Part shown: in pieces, positions 9,918 to 19,815 of the stretch
Layout: every line of letters begins with the position of its first letter
Numbering within the stretch: position 1 is the stretch's first letter
Origin: Enterobacterales bacterium
GTDB taxonomy: Bacteria; Pseudomonadota; Gammaproteobacteria; Enterobacterales; Kangiellaceae
DNA length: 54,500 bases
Assembly (NCBI GenBank): GCA_030949565.1
Contig: JAUZSK010000021.1
Coordinates: forward strand, 1-54,500
Reading direction: 5' to 3'
Notes under the pieces: model-generated
What the model was told of the DNA's origin: nothing
Database searches by the model: none
Seen by the model: only the letters and a program-made list of their open reading frames with translations
Program-made: the position numbers and the translations under genes

Positions 9918-11408
9918 TTATTCTTTTAATAAAAAATCCTCATGCGTTGACATTTTAGACACACTTCGATCAACCAGAGTTTTAAGGCTAGTCATCAAAT
10001 CTTTTATTTGGCTATCAGTTAAAGTATCCGCTAACGGATGATAATCTAACGGAATGCCTCCTTGACCGAGCATCACCTGCTTCCATGCAATCTCAGTAAA
10101 TAAATCGTCTTGCTCTCGAAATACTTTCCCTGTTTTTTTAAATAGGGCTATACGATGTGACAAGGATTGAGGTACTTCCATCCGTCGGCATTCTTTCCAA
10201 AAATCACTGTCGTTGCGTTGATTAAGCTTATAGTGAAGAATTATAAAGTCGCGTATTCTCTCATATTCATTTTTTGTTTGATTATTATATTCATCAATTT
10301 CCTGATGCTGAATTCCATTATGTGAAAAATTTTTAAGTAGACGGATAACAGCCGTTTGAATTAGGTGAATATTAGTCGATTCTAAAGGTTCAAAAAAACC
10401 AGCGGAAAGCCCAATGCAAACAACGTTCCGATGCCATTGTTTTAACCTTCGTCCAGTGCGATAGCCTATCACTCTTGGTTGCGTTAATAATTTTCCATCG
10501 ATATTTTTTAGTACAAGATCAATCGCTTGGTCGTCACTTAAATATTTGCTAGAAAACACTAAACCATTTCCCGTTCTGTGTTTAAGTGGTATTTGCCATT
10601 GCCATCCTGCATCGTGAGCAATAGAGCGTGTGTAAGGAATAACGGGATCGAGCCTATCGCTCTGAACCGCTACAGCTCTGTTACAGGGTAACCAATGCGA
10701 CCAATCATCAAAACCAGTGCTCAATGTTTTCTCAATTAATAGGCCAGCAAGGCCGGTACAATCGACAAATAAATCGCCCTCGATTTTCAAACCATTTTCT
10801 AATTGAAGACTATCGACAAATCCACTATCCGAGTTTAGGTTCACCTGCTTAATAATGCCTTCAACTCGCTCGACACCCTGTTTTTTACATAAATCGCTTA
10901 GAAACTTTGCATAGAGAGAAGCGTCAAAATGATAAGCATAAGAAATACCTGGTAGGTTAGTCCCTTCTAGATTATTTAGTTTAGCAAATTTATTATGGCT
11001 AGCCGCTTGGTAATTTAATGAATAATCCCAAAAATTTGAAGGGATACCCATTTGTTGACTTTTTACCCAGAAATGATGAAATTCACAAAAAGGAAAGTTC
11101 TTACCTATGTCTCCAAATGCATGCATGTAACTATCACCGAGCTTGCCCCAGTTTTCAAATTGTATACCCAGTTTGATAGTTGCATTAGTCGCCTTTATAA
11201 AATCTTTTTCATTAATACCTAACGCATTATTAAAGGCTATAATTGGTGGGATGGTTGCTTCTCCAACCCCAATGGTACCTATTTTATCTGACTCGATTAA
11301 AATTATTTTTATCGATTGACCTAGTACTTTGGATAGTAGAGATGCGGTTATCCAGCCCGCGGTACCACCACCAGCGATAACTATCCGGTTAATTTTATTA
11401 GTTTTCAT
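9918..11408 (-). CDS. Flavin-dependent halogenase family protein (tryptophan halogenase-like)
   Basis: FAD-dependent protein of the tryptophan 7-halogenase family, which uses FADH2, O2 and halide to make hypohalous acid. The N-terminal GGGTAGW dinucleotide-binding motif is at residues 13-19. A lysine at position 79 (ATIKLGI) matches the catalytic lysine of PrnA/RebH in number and context. The WxWxIP motif is at 269-274, and the EPLEST segment has Glu343, equivalent to the second catalytic residue. The length of 496 is close to the family norm. It lies downstream of TonB receptor 2 on the same strand, beyond a terminator-like hairpin. The 3' end converges on the GH13 gene with a 5-nt gap. Relatives next to TonB receptors are common in marine and xanthomonad genomes, and their substrates are mostly unknown. 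The upstream ribosome site is weak. Confidence 0.9.
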   Translation of the reverse strand: MKTNKINRIVIAGGGTAGWITASLLSKVLGQSIKIILIESDKIGTIGVGEATIPPIIAFNNALGINEKDFIKATNATIKLGIQFENWGKLGDSYMHAFGDIGKNFPFCEFHHFWVKSQQMGIPSNFWDYSLNYQAASHNKFAKLNNLEGTNLPGISYAYHFDASLYAKFLSDLCKKQGVERVEGIIKQVNLNSDSGFVDSLQLENGLKIEGDLFVDCTGLAGLLIEKTLSTGFDDWSHWLPCNRAVAVQSDRLDPVIPYTRSIAHDAGWQWQIPLKHRTGNGLVFSSKYLSDDQAIDLVLKNIDGKLLTQPRVIGYRTGRRLKQWHRNVVCIGLSAGFFEPLESTNIHLIQTAVIRLLKNFSHNGIQHQEIDEYNNQTKNEYERIRDFIILHYKLNQRNDSDFWKECRRMEVPQSLSHRIALFKKTGKVFREQDDLFTEIAWKQVMLGQGGIPLDYHPLADTLTDSQIKDLMTSLKTLVDRSVSKMSTHEDFLLKE

Positions 11409-11478
11409 TTTATTTTACCAATGACAGCAATAATAAAGGGGGTTCTAGATTACAACTAAAATCCCTCTGAGTACAAAC

Positions 11479-11512
11479 AAAAAAACCCTAGATTATGCAT
11501 CTAAGGTTTTCT
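11479..11512 (-). terminator. Rho-independent terminator after TonB receptor 2
   Basis: A stem of about 12 bp (11482-11493 with 11499-11510, one mismatch, 5-nt loop) is followed on the minus strand by a T-rich tail. It sits 20 nt past the receptor stop and before the halogenase start. Halogenase expression would therefore need read-through or its own promoter. Confidence 0.7.
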
Positions 11513-11531
11513 TGATGGATATCTGTCTAAC

Positions 11532-14360
11532 TTAAAACTTATAATTAACACCTAAGAAATAGGTACTACCATAGTCTTGATAATCACGAACCTGCAAAGG
11601 ATTGTCTCCACTCAGAGTTGTAAATGGCTCTTCAGTTAAATTATAACCCTGTAAGAACACTGATAAACCCTCAAGATCTGCAAATCCACCTTCGCCAAAG
11701 TCATATCCAATTTGAGCATCCCAAATAGTTTCACCAAGAATATCCACCTGAACCGTATTGAACCCTAGTCCATAAACATCCCCTTTAAAATCAGAACGTT
11801 TCCTCATACTAGCTCGCGCTTGGAAACCATTCTTTTCATAATAAAAAGTAACATTTTGGATCTGATCCGATAAGCCTGGAAGCTTATAATCGTTGCCATT
11901 TTGGTCCTTCATATCGGTATTTATATTAGTATTACTCGCGATAATACCAAAACCATCTAACTTTGACGTAAACACCTCTAACGGCAAAGTAACGGAGAGC
12001 TCTATCCCGCTTATAGTACCTTTGCCACCATTAACTTTACCATAACCCGTAGCCGTAGGGTTAGCAGGTACCACACCAGTTAAAGGATCGGCTACACCGG
12101 TCATATCAACTTCATAGGTTCCATCAAATATCCAATTGGTAAGATTTTTTCTAAAATACGCTATGGAGAAGTAGCCATGATCACTAAAGTAATTATCATA
12201 AGTTAAATCAAAACCTGTAGCTTCTTTAGGTTCTAAATTGGGGTTACCACCACTAACCGTCCAATTATTGCCATTTGCGTCAGGGACCTGGCTATAGTTA
12301 ACATTTAAAGAGGCATTCATTTCATCAAGACGGGCTCGTGAAATAGTTTTAGCGACACCAAATCGTACATTCTGCGTATCATCTAACTTCAAATTGAGGT
12401 TTAAACTCGGCAAGAAATGACCATAGCTATGACTTATAAAGGTTGGCGATGAAACAACTAAGCCATTAGCATCTGTTTGCCCAGCAAAACCGCGTGAAGA
12501 TTGTTTGGTTTTAATGTAACGAACTCCTACATTACCAGTTAAGTCCATATTACCAACTTCTGTATTGATATCTGCGGATACAAAAGCAGCCGTTAGGTCT
12601 TCTTCGACCTCCCATGACTTTGTTAAATGTTGTGTTCCGGTTAGTGATTCACTTAGCAATTGATAATAACCATCTCTAATTAACGCCATTGGGTCATAAG
12701 CAATCATATTGCCCATACCGATAAAATCAAGTGACACCGAACCCAATTGATATTGCGCGGGAACAGCTAAGGTACCTGGGTTGGTTGGAAAACCAGTCAA
12801 GGTCATGTAAAAACCTTCTGATTTTTTACTTTTAGTTCGGTTTTTAAGTGATACGCCATAGGTAACTTTACTTATAAAATTAGTATCGACATTTTGCTCA
12901 GCGGCTAATTTCAGAGAATTAAGTTCGTCGCTAATAGAAGGTGCGTTGATAAATCCATCTTGCGCGGTATTTTCAAGAGCGGTACCAGTAATACCATAAC
13001 GATCGTTCAAAGCACTGCTCCACCCCCAAGTCAGTGGTCCACCTAATTGAATAAGGTTAAAATCACTATAATCTAAATTATGAGTAAAAGTTGCACCAGA
13101 ATTTCCAGGGTTAAAAGTATAACCGATATCATCGGCAATACCTTGGTTGTTACCACGCCCAGTTCCTGAATAGCTTTCTAAACTAAACACCTTACGGTCA
13201 ACTTTAGAATGACTTAAATCAAAATCTAGTGACCAGTCATCATTGGCAAACCACTGCGTGTTAAATCCAGCAGAGGTTAAGTCTGCGCTACGAGTCTCAT
13301 AATCATTACGTACGACAACTCTTTGTCCTTGAGTTAAACCTTGCGTAATAAATCCAGAAGCATTATCAACTGCAACCGCAGACACGGAACCCTGTCCCCA
13401 TGCAAACGGAATTTCAATACCTCTGAGTCTCTTTTCGTCCTTAAAATCAACGGTGAGCAAATCAAACGTCATAAGCAAATCATTACTTGGCGCATACTCT
13501 ACTACGGCCATAAATGAGTCCCTTTCAAGCATAGACGAACGAACGAAAGGCTTTGCGCCACCTAAAACTGAAAAATCCGTTCCATTAACATTAAAGTTGG
13601 GGTATCCCCATGCGTTCCAACGTTTTTCCTGATTAGGTGAATTTTTAGTCGAATAAGCAATTGCCACGCCTAATTTATCATCTGCGAATTTATCCATGTA
13701 GAAAACCGTTCCACTAAAGCCTTGATCTTCTCCATCAGGATTCAACTTTGCAAAGCTAGTTTTTTCATACAAACCATTCACTTGTAAAATTCTATCTTCA
13801 CCTTTGGATAAAGGCTTTATGGTTTGCAGATCGATTACACCAGCAATTCCTTCCCCATCAAGAGTGGCATCTGGAGTTTTATAGACAGTTACACCACTCA
13901 TTATTTCTGAAGGGTATAGATCGAACTCGACTCCACGATTATCACCAATTGAGACCTGTTCACGGCCATTAAAAGTAGTACCACTATTGTTCTCACCAAA
14001 ACCACGAATAGTTATTTTACTTGATCGGCCATCTAATCGTTGAGAGGTAATGCCTGGCATGCGGGCAATAGATTCAGCAATTGAGGAATCGGGTAGTTTA
14101 CCAATATCTTCCGCGGAAATAGCTTCGACGATTGAAAAAGATTCCATTTTTATAGCTTGAGAGCGCTGCAAACTACCACGAATACCAGTAACCACAACTA
14201 CTTTTTCGGAACTATCCTCTTCCTCCGATTGAATGACAGTTTTGGCATCCTGTGTGGCTTCTACCTCTTCAGCATATAAAGGCGTCGTCATCGTCGCCAG
14301 TGTCATCATCCCTGTGGATAAAAGGGCAAGAGTTAACTTGCTAGGTCTAAACTTGAGCAT
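11532..14360 (-). CDS. TonB-dependent receptor 2 (maltodextrin locus)
   Basis: Second outer-membrane TonB-gated receptor, 942 residues, same Xanthomonas/Caulobacter-type family as receptor 1. It has a signal peptide ending near TTPLYAEE, then the plug motifs VVVTGIRGSLQRS, EDIGKLPDSSIAESIARMPG and ITIRGFGENN, then a long barrel ending YFLGVNYKF with the typical terminal aromatic residue. A GGGGAAA ribosome site precedes the ATG. The operator palindrome at 14541-14554 is 181 nt upstream. The receptors differ strongly in the barrel, so they probably bind different glucan sizes or branching states (inference). Substrate class is inferred from context. Confidence 0.93.
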   Translation of the reverse strand: MLKFRPSKLTLALLSTGMMTLATMTTPLYAEEVEATQDAKTVIQSEEEDSSEKVVVVTGIRGSLQRSQAIKMESFSIVEAISAEDIGKLPDSSIAESIARMPGITSQRLDGRSSKITIRGFGENNSGTTFNGREQVSIGDNRGVEFDLYPSEIMSGVTVYKTPDATLDGEGIAGVIDLQTIKPLSKGEDRILQVNGLYEKTSFAKLNPDGEDQGFSGTVFYMDKFADDKLGVAIAYSTKNSPNQEKRWNAWGYPNFNVNGTDFSVLGGAKPFVRSSMLERDSFMAVVEYAPSNDLLMTFDLLTVDFKDEKRLRGIEIPFAWGQGSVSAVAVDNASGFITQGLTQGQRVVVRNDYETRSADLTSAGFNTQWFANDDWSLDFDLSHSKVDRKVFSLESYSGTGRGNNQGIADDIGYTFNPGNSGATFTHNLDYSDFNLIQLGGPLTWGWSSALNDRYGITGTALENTAQDGFINAPSISDELNSLKLAAEQNVDTNFISKVTYGVSLKNRTKSKKSEGFYMTLTGFPTNPGTLAVPAQYQLGSVSLDFIGMGNMIAYDPMALIRDGYYQLLSESLTGTQHLTKSWEVEEDLTAAFVSADINTEVGNMDLTGNVGVRYIKTKQSSRGFAGQTDANGLVVSSPTFISHSYGHFLPSLNLNLKLDDTQNVRFGVAKTISRARLDEMNASLNVNYSQVPDANGNNWTVSGGNPNLEPKEATGFDLTYDNYFSDHGYFSIAYFRKNLTNWIFDGTYEVDMTGVADPLTGVVPANPTATGYGKVNGGKGTISGIELSVTLPLEVFTSKLDGFGIIASNTNINTDMKDQNGNDYKLPGLSDQIQNVTFYYEKNGFQARASMRKRSDFKGDVYGLGFNTVQVDILGETIWDAQIGYDFGEGGFADLEGLSVFLQGYNLTEEPFTTLSGDNPLQVRDYQDYGSTYFLGVNYKF

Positions 14361-14540
14361 ATCATTTTCCCCATTTGATAAATGTTATTATTATCTAGTT
14401 ATTAAATAAAAATAGTTAAAGCCCGTTGTGGCACTCCGACTATCTTTCCTCAGTCCTCTAAAATATATCTTCACCACTAAATCGATATTACTTGTGCAGC
14501 TTTTATAATAATGAAAAGTTAGCCCAATGCACAACCCCAA

Positions 14541-14554
14541 TGCATACGTATTCA
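14541..14554. promoter_or_regulatory. LacI-family operator candidate, copy 3
   Basis: TGCATACGTATTCA, identical to copies 1 and 2. It lies in the 276-nt gap between the alpha-glucosidase 3' end and the start of TonB receptor 2, so it can only serve the receptor promoter. Confidence 0.72.
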
Positions 14555-14636
14555 TTTAGAGCTTTACTCTGCCAGACGCGATGTTAAGTCAAACATTTTA
14601 AAATAAATGATTCATTGCTACATAGTTTATCTAATT

Positions 14637-16316
14637 TTAAAAAACATCAGCGATTAGGAGACTATAAGACGGAAAATTATATCCTTCCTCTGTCCGTTTG
14701 GCTGGGGCTATTGCTGGCCCCTTAATTTGCTTTAATTGGCTGACTATATTTAAATCAGAGTCCGATAAAAAATGCTCTTGTGAAGAAAGGTTAAAAATCA
14801 ACAATAATTCCTGATTTTCGTCTTTTCTGAAAAAACCAAGTAGAGGTTCTTCAAGCTGCAAAAAAGAAATTCCGCCTGTAATTAACAAGGGTAACGACTT
14901 TCTCCATACCAATAATTGCTTAAAACTCCGTAACACCGAGTTTTCTTTTGATAATTGAATATTTACCGCATTTAATTTATGCGTGTTTGGTATTGGTAAC
15001 CAAGGTTTAGTTTCAGAAAAACCAGAACCATTTTCTTTTGAATCCCAAGGTATCGGAGTTCGGCAACCATCTCGTCCTTTAAAATTAGGCCAAAAGGCAA
15101 TCCCGTAAGGGTCCTGTAGTTCATCATATTGTAACTCAGCCTCCGTCAAGCCCAATTCTTCACCCTGGTAGCTGCAAACAGTTCCCCTTAAACAGCAAAG
15201 TAACGTAGAAAATAATTTCGACTTTTCATCAGATAATTGATCACCGTTCCAACGACTCACTACTCGTTTGACGTCATGATTGCCAATAGTCCAACAAGGC
15301 CAAGAATCACTCATCTCAACTTCTAATTTTTCGACTGTTTTTCGAATGTAAGTTGCTGAAAACTCTTCAGTAAGAAGCTCAAAACTATAACTCATGTGTA
15401 AACGGTCATTTCCTTGAGTATATTCAGCCATTGTTACAAGAGAATCTTCCGAAGAAATTTCACCCAATGAAACACTACCAGGATATTCATCCAATAAAAC
15501 TCTAATATCTTTTATGAACGTAAGGTTTTCAGATTGAGTGTTATTATAGAAATGATATTGGTAGGCATAGGGGTTATCTTCTGAAAAGCCTCTACCTTCA
15601 CGCCTATCTTCCGGTTTAGCCGGATTATCTCTAAGCTGCGCATCATGATAACAAAAATTGATTGCATCTAACCTAAAACCGTCAACCCCTCGTTTGAGCC
15701 AAAACTCTAGGTTATCAAGACTTGCTTGCCTAACTTCATCGCTATGAAAATTTAAATCCGGCTGATTTACCAAAAAATTATGCAAATAATACTGTTTTCT
15801 GCGCGGTTCCCATTGCCATGCGGAACCGCCAAAAATAGATAACCAGTTATTAGGGGGGGTTCCATCAGCCTTAGCATCAGCCCATACATACCAATCAGAT
15901 TTACTCGAGTTGCGACTAGAGCGGCTTTGTTGAAACCAGTCGTGTTGATCAGAAGTGTGACTTAATACCTGGTCGACTATAACCTTTAAACCTAATCCAT
16001 GTGCACGATGAATTAACCGGTCAAAATCATTCAGCGTACCAAACAAAGGATCGATATCGCGATAATCACTAATATCGTAGCCAAAATCCTTCATCGGAGA
16101 CTTAAAAATAGGTGAAATCCAAATCGCATCCACACCCAAAGATGCGATATAATCCAATTTTTCAATGATTCCTGGAAGATCACCAACACCGTCACCGTTA
16201 GTGTCTTTTAAACTTCGAGGGTAGATTTGGTAGATAACAGCACCTCTCCACCATTCGACGGATGAAGTGTTGGATTGGTTATGTTGTTTAACTTCTGTTT
16301 GTTTTTGCTTAAGCAT
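14637..16316 (-). CDS. GH13 alpha-glucosidase (oligo-1,6-glucosidase/alpha-glucosidase group)
   Basis: Predicted to release glucose from maltose, isomaltose or short maltodextrins. No signal peptide or membrane segment is visible, so it is probably cytoplasmic. The 559-residue sequence begins with the classical WWRGAVIYQIYPRS and DTNGDGVGDLPGI motifs of the GH13 alpha-glucosidase group. Catalytic residues are Asp217 (DGFRLDAINF), Glu286 (SLGEISS) and His347-Asp348 (GNHDVKR). QPDLNFH matches the same group. An AGGA ribosome site lies just before the ATG. It is divergent from the sugar symporter gene, sharing the operator region at 16394-16407. The preference between alpha-1,4 and alpha-1,6 bonds cannot be read with confidence. 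Confidence 0.93.
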   Translation of the reverse strand: MLKQKQTEVKQHNQSNTSSVEWWRGAVIYQIYPRSLKDTNGDGVGDLPGIIEKLDYIASLGVDAIWISPIFKSPMKDFGYDISDYRDIDPLFGTLNDFDRLIHRAHGLGLKVIVDQVLSHTSDQHDWFQQSRSSRNSSKSDWYVWADAKADGTPPNNWLSIFGGSAWQWEPRRKQYYLHNFLVNQPDLNFHSDEVRQASLDNLEFWLKRGVDGFRLDAINFCYHDAQLRDNPAKPEDRREGRGFSEDNPYAYQYHFYNNTQSENLTFIKDIRVLLDEYPGSVSLGEISSEDSLVTMAEYTQGNDRLHMSYSFELLTEEFSATYIRKTVEKLEVEMSDSWPCWTIGNHDVKRVVSRWNGDQLSDEKSKLFSTLLCCLRGTVCSYQGEELGLTEAELQYDELQDPYGIAFWPNFKGRDGCRTPIPWDSKENGSGFSETKPWLPIPNTHKLNAVNIQLSKENSVLRSFKQLLVWRKSLPLLITGGISFLQLEEPLLGFFRKDENQELLLIFNLSSQEHFLSDSDLNIVSQLKQIKGPAIAPAKRTEEGYNFPSYSLLIADVF

Positions 16317-16393
16317 TGTTCCTGTCGCTTATTTCATTTTATCGATGTTGTTCGTCTCAGGGTAACCTTAATTAGTTTTAATGATCAATTTTT

Positions 16394-16407
16394 TGCATAC
16401 GTATGTA
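16394..16407. promoter_or_regulatory. LacI-family operator candidate, copy 4 (variant)
   Basis: TGCATACGTATGTA, differing from the other three copies at two positions in the right half. It lies nearly midway between the divergent alpha-glucosidase (78 nt) and symporter (82 nt) start codons, so one site could control both. Confidence 0.68.
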
Positions 16408-16488
16408 TAAAAAAAAGGTTGGTTTAATGCTCATTTAGCCGTAAATTTAATCCGTATTCAGAGATAATAATAAAAGGTCTTCAATATA

Positions 16489-18000
16489 ATGAAATTAAAA
16501 CCGCAATTAAATTTTTGGCAAATTTGGAATATGTGCTTTGGTTTTTTTGGCATTCAATTCGGTTTTGCACTGCAAAATAGCAATGTTAGCCGGATTTTCC
16601 AAACCCTTGGCGCTGACTATAACAACATCACTATTTTATGGGTGGCAGCACCGATTACTGGTTTAATTATTCAACCCATTATTGGTTATATGAGCGATAG
16701 AACCTGGAATCGCTTGGGTCGAAGACGTCCCTTTTTCCTGTATGGCGCATTATTAGCCAGTGCCGCATTATTCTTTATGCCTAATTCTCCAAGTCTTTGG
16801 ATTGCCGCGGGTATGCTGTGGGTAATGGATGCTTCCATCAATGTTTGCATGGAACCTTTTAGAGCCTTTGTCGGTGATATGCTGCCACAAAAACAGCGCG
16901 GTATGGGCTATGCTATGCAGAGTTTTTTCATTAGTGTTGCCTCCGTCGTCGCTTCGGCACTGCCTTGGATAATGACCAATTGGTTTGATATTAGTAATCA
17001 AGCTGCCCAAGGAGTTGTACCGGATTCAGTCAAATTTGCTTTTTATGCGGGCGGTGCTATTTTTCTTGTCTCTGTCATTTGGACAGTTTATTCCACCAAG
17101 GAATATTCGCCAGAACAATTAGAAGCTTTCGAACAAGCCGAATTAGCAATGACCAATGAAAGCCCAGAAGTTACCGCTTTCCGCTCAGCTAAGGATTTTT
17201 ACTCTGGCGCATTTATTTGGTTAGCCATTGGAAGCATTTTAACCGCTCTAGTCATTGTCAACATTGAAGTTTTACACCGCAATTTACTATTGCTCACCAT
17301 TGGACTCATTATATTTGGTGTTTTGCAACTGATAGCAGCGCTGCTTGAGCAGTATCAAAAAAGCGATAATGGTTTTTCTCATGTGATGGTCGATCTTTTC
17401 AATATGCCATTGACCATGAAAAAACTGGCGCCAGTACAGTTTTTTTCTTGGTTTCCGTTTTTTGCCTGGTGGTCATCGGCCACACCGGCAATCACTTCCT
17501 ATCATTACCAAACGACGGATACCACTTCCGCAATATATGCAGAAGGCGCCGATTGGGTGAGTCTGCTCATGTCGAGCTACAATATTGCAGCGGTTTTTGC
17601 TGCGGTGATGATTCCTATAATGGTCAAGTATTTTAGTATCAAGTCATCTCACATGATTAATCTTCTATTGGGCGGTGTAAGCTTTATTTCTTTTGTGCTC
17701 ATTAAAGATCCGGTCTATCTGATACTACCCATGATTGGGGTTGGTTTTTCTTGGGCTTCGATTTTATCCTTGCCCTACGCACTATTATCCAACGGCGTCC
17801 CTGCGAATAAGATGGGATTATTTATGGGTATTTTTAATTTCTTTATCGTATTGCCGCAGATTTTAGCTGCCAGTATTTTAGGTTTTCTAGTCAATCATTT
17901 TTTTGACGGTCAATCAATCTATGCCTTGGTGATCGGTGGCGCTAGTATGATTATCGCCGCATTATTGACTCTCAAAGTTGAACAACCCGATAGCATTTAA
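16489..18000 (+). CDS. SLC45/GPH-type MFS sugar symporter (maltose/maltodextrin)
   Basis: Inner-membrane secondary transporter predicted to import maltose or short maltodextrins with a cation. It has 503 residues, about 12 hydrophobic helices, and the N-terminal FWQIWNMCFGFFGIQFGFALQ segment typical of the sucrose/maltose SLC45-like group. The GYMSDR(x4)LGRRRPF loop motif between helices 2 and 3 is intact (about residues 64-82). A longer hydrophilic central loop lies near residues 205-235. An AAAGG ribosome site precedes the ATG. It starts a plus-strand pair with the amylase gene 33 nt downstream and lies beside operator copy 4. Maltose specificity follows from the enzyme neighbours. The family also includes sucrose transporters. 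Confidence 0.9.
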   Translation: MKLKPQLNFWQIWNMCFGFFGIQFGFALQNSNVSRIFQTLGADYNNITILWVAAPITGLIIQPIIGYMSDRTWNRLGRRRPFFLYGALLASAALFFMPNSPSLWIAAGMLWVMDASINVCMEPFRAFVGDMLPQKQRGMGYAMQSFFISVASVVASALPWIMTNWFDISNQAAQGVVPDSVKFAFYAGGAIFLVSVIWTVYSTKEYSPEQLEAFEQAELAMTNESPEVTAFRSAKDFYSGAFIWLAIGSILTALVIVNIEVLHRNLLLLTIGLIIFGVLQLIAALLEQYQKSDNGFSHVMVDLFNMPLTMKKLAPVQFFSWFPFFAWWSSATPAITSYHYQTTDTTSAIYAEGADWVSLLMSSYNIAAVFAAVMIPIMVKYFSIKSSHMINLLLGGVSFISFVLIKDPVYLILPMIGVGFSWASILSLPYALLSNGVPANKMGLFMGIFNFFIVLPQILAASILGFLVNHFFDGQSIYALVIGGASMIIAALLTLKVEQPDSI

Positions 18001-18033
18001 TTATTTTATTATCGAAAAAGGCAATTAATCCCA

Positions 18034-19809
18034 ATGGCAAAAAAATCAATGATAAAACTTGTAGGCCTATTGGCTCTTTTAGGTGTTTTATTAGCCGGAG
18101 GGTTTTATATTAGCGCCCAAAACCATAGCTCAATGACTACAACAAAAAATGAAAATCTTGACAAAAATGGTCCATTAAATCAAAAGCATCAAGTGGCGCT
18201 AGGTGTTAAAAATGAAGGGCGATTTTATGGCACCTTAACGCCCTTTGCAAAAGAAGCCGTGTATTTTTTAATGACCGACCGATTTGTCAACGGTGATCCT
18301 AAAAACGACTATCCACAGCAGGGAGGTAAACATCCTAGCTATCGCTTAGCTTTAATTTCTGACAAAGGAGAGACTGCCTATGTCGGCTATATGGGTGGTG
18401 ATTTCAAAGGCATTCTAAGTCAAGCTAAGTATATAAAAAATATGGGGTTTACCTCAATTTGGCTGACTCCCATTGTTGACCAGCCGGATGAAGCATTTTC
18501 CGGTGGCGAAAAAATTGAATATGGTGGTGCTTTTAAAGATGGCGGTAAAACCGGCTATCATGGCTATTGGGGCTCAAACTTCTTTAAAGTGGATGAGCAT
18601 CTACCCTCTTCCGGTCTCAGTTTCAAACAGTTGACACAAAAACTGCGGCATGAATATGACATTAAGACCGTACTTGATATTGTGCTAAATCATGGTTCAC
18701 CAGCTTATAGTATGAAACCCAAGCAACAGCCAAAATTTGGTCAGGTATTTGATCAGAACAACAAGTTGGTGGCAGATCAACAAAACCTTCCACCTCAAAA
18801 ACTAGACGCCCAAAATCCATTGCATAAAATGTATAGTCATAAGCCCGATATTATGCAGTTATCTGATTTTGATCCCGACAGCCCGCTGGTATTAGACTAT
18901 TTCGTAAAGGCTTACTCACAATGGATTGATCAAGGTACTGATGCGTTTAGAATCGATACCATAAAACACATGCCTCATGCTTTCTGGAAAAAATTTACTC
19001 AGCGTATTAGACAAAATCATCCTGGTTTTTTTATGTTTGCTGAAAGTTATTCCTTTGACGCTGATTTTATCGCTCAACATACCCTTAAAAAGAATGAAGC
19101 CGTGAGTGTATTGGACTTCCCTGGGCGCAATGCAATGCTCGAAGTGTTTGAAGATAAATCCAGCGATTATCATCAAATTCTAAAATATCTACATTTAACC
19201 TACGGTCCTTATCAAAATCCCTATGACTTAATGACCTTTTACGACAATCATGATATGCGGCGTTTTAATTCAGATGCCAATGGTTATATTGATTTACATA
19301 ATTGGCTTTTTACATCCCGAGGTATTCCCGTAGTCTACTATGGATCAGAAATGGCTTTTATGTCGGGCAAAAAAGAACATGCCGGCAACCGCAACTATTT
19401 TGGTATTGAAAATATAAAACGCGCCAAGCAAAGCCCTATTTATCAATCACTCGCGCAGATTGCCAATATAAGAAAAAACTCCATTGCATTACAGCAAGGT
19501 TTGCAAGCCAATATATTTTTCAAAAAAGATTTAGCTTATTTTTATCGCGTCTACCAAAACCAAGATAAAAACCAAACGGCTTTGGTTTTACTGAATAAAG
19601 GAAACACTGAACAAAAAATAAGTATGGGAGAATATTTAGCGCAAGGCAGTTGGGTCAATCAGATAAATCAATCTGTGTTAACTGTGACGGATAAGCTTCC
19701 CATTGAGTTAACATTAAAAGCGCATTCAGTGGAAGTTTATTTGTTGAATGAAAAAAATAATAATCCAAAACTTATTGAAAAATTAAAAAACCTGATGCTT
19801 CACAAATAG
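18034..19809 (+). CDS. Exported or membrane-anchored GH13 alpha-amylase
   Basis: Predicted to cut alpha-1,4 bonds of maltodextrins outside the cytoplasm. The N-terminus (residues 1-30) is basic, then strongly hydrophobic with no lipobox, so it is a signal peptide or anchor. A low-complexity linker follows. The GH13 barrel starts at AVYFLMTDRFVNGD. Conserved regions are DIVLNHG, DAFRID with nucleophile Asp308, Glu337 (FAESYS) and His406-Asp407 (FYDNHDMRRF). The MTDRFVNGD opening and YMGGDFKGI segment are shared with amylase/CGTase-like GH13 proteins. No CGTase-type C-terminal domains are present, which favours hydrolase over cyclising activity. It follows the symporter by 33 nt and probably shares its transcript. 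The 3' end meets the LacI gene tail to tail with a 6-nt gap. Confidence 0.9.
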   Translation: MAKKSMIKLVGLLALLGVLLAGGFYISAQNHSSMTTTKNENLDKNGPLNQKHQVALGVKNEGRFYGTLTPFAKEAVYFLMTDRFVNGDPKNDYPQQGGKHPSYRLALISDKGETAYVGYMGGDFKGILSQAKYIKNMGFTSIWLTPIVDQPDEAFSGGEKIEYGGAFKDGGKTGYHGYWGSNFFKVDEHLPSSGLSFKQLTQKLRHEYDIKTVLDIVLNHGSPAYSMKPKQQPKFGQVFDQNNKLVADQQNLPPQKLDAQNPLHKMYSHKPDIMQLSDFDPDSPLVLDYFVKAYSQWIDQGTDAFRIDTIKHMPHAFWKKFTQRIRQNHPGFFMFAESYSFDADFIAQHTLKKNEAVSVLDFPGRNAMLEVFEDKSSDYHQILKYLHLTYGPYQNPYDLMTFYDNHDMRRFNSDANGYIDLHNWLFTSRGIPVVYYGSEMAFMSGKKEHAGNRNYFGIENIKRAKQSPIYQSLAQIANIRKNSIALQQGLQANIFFKKDLAYFYRVYQNQDKNQTALVLLNKGNTEQKISMGEYLAQGSWVNQINQSVLTVTDKLPIELTLKAHSVEVYLLNEKNNNPKLIEKLKNLMLHK

Positions 19810-19815
19810 CTTATG

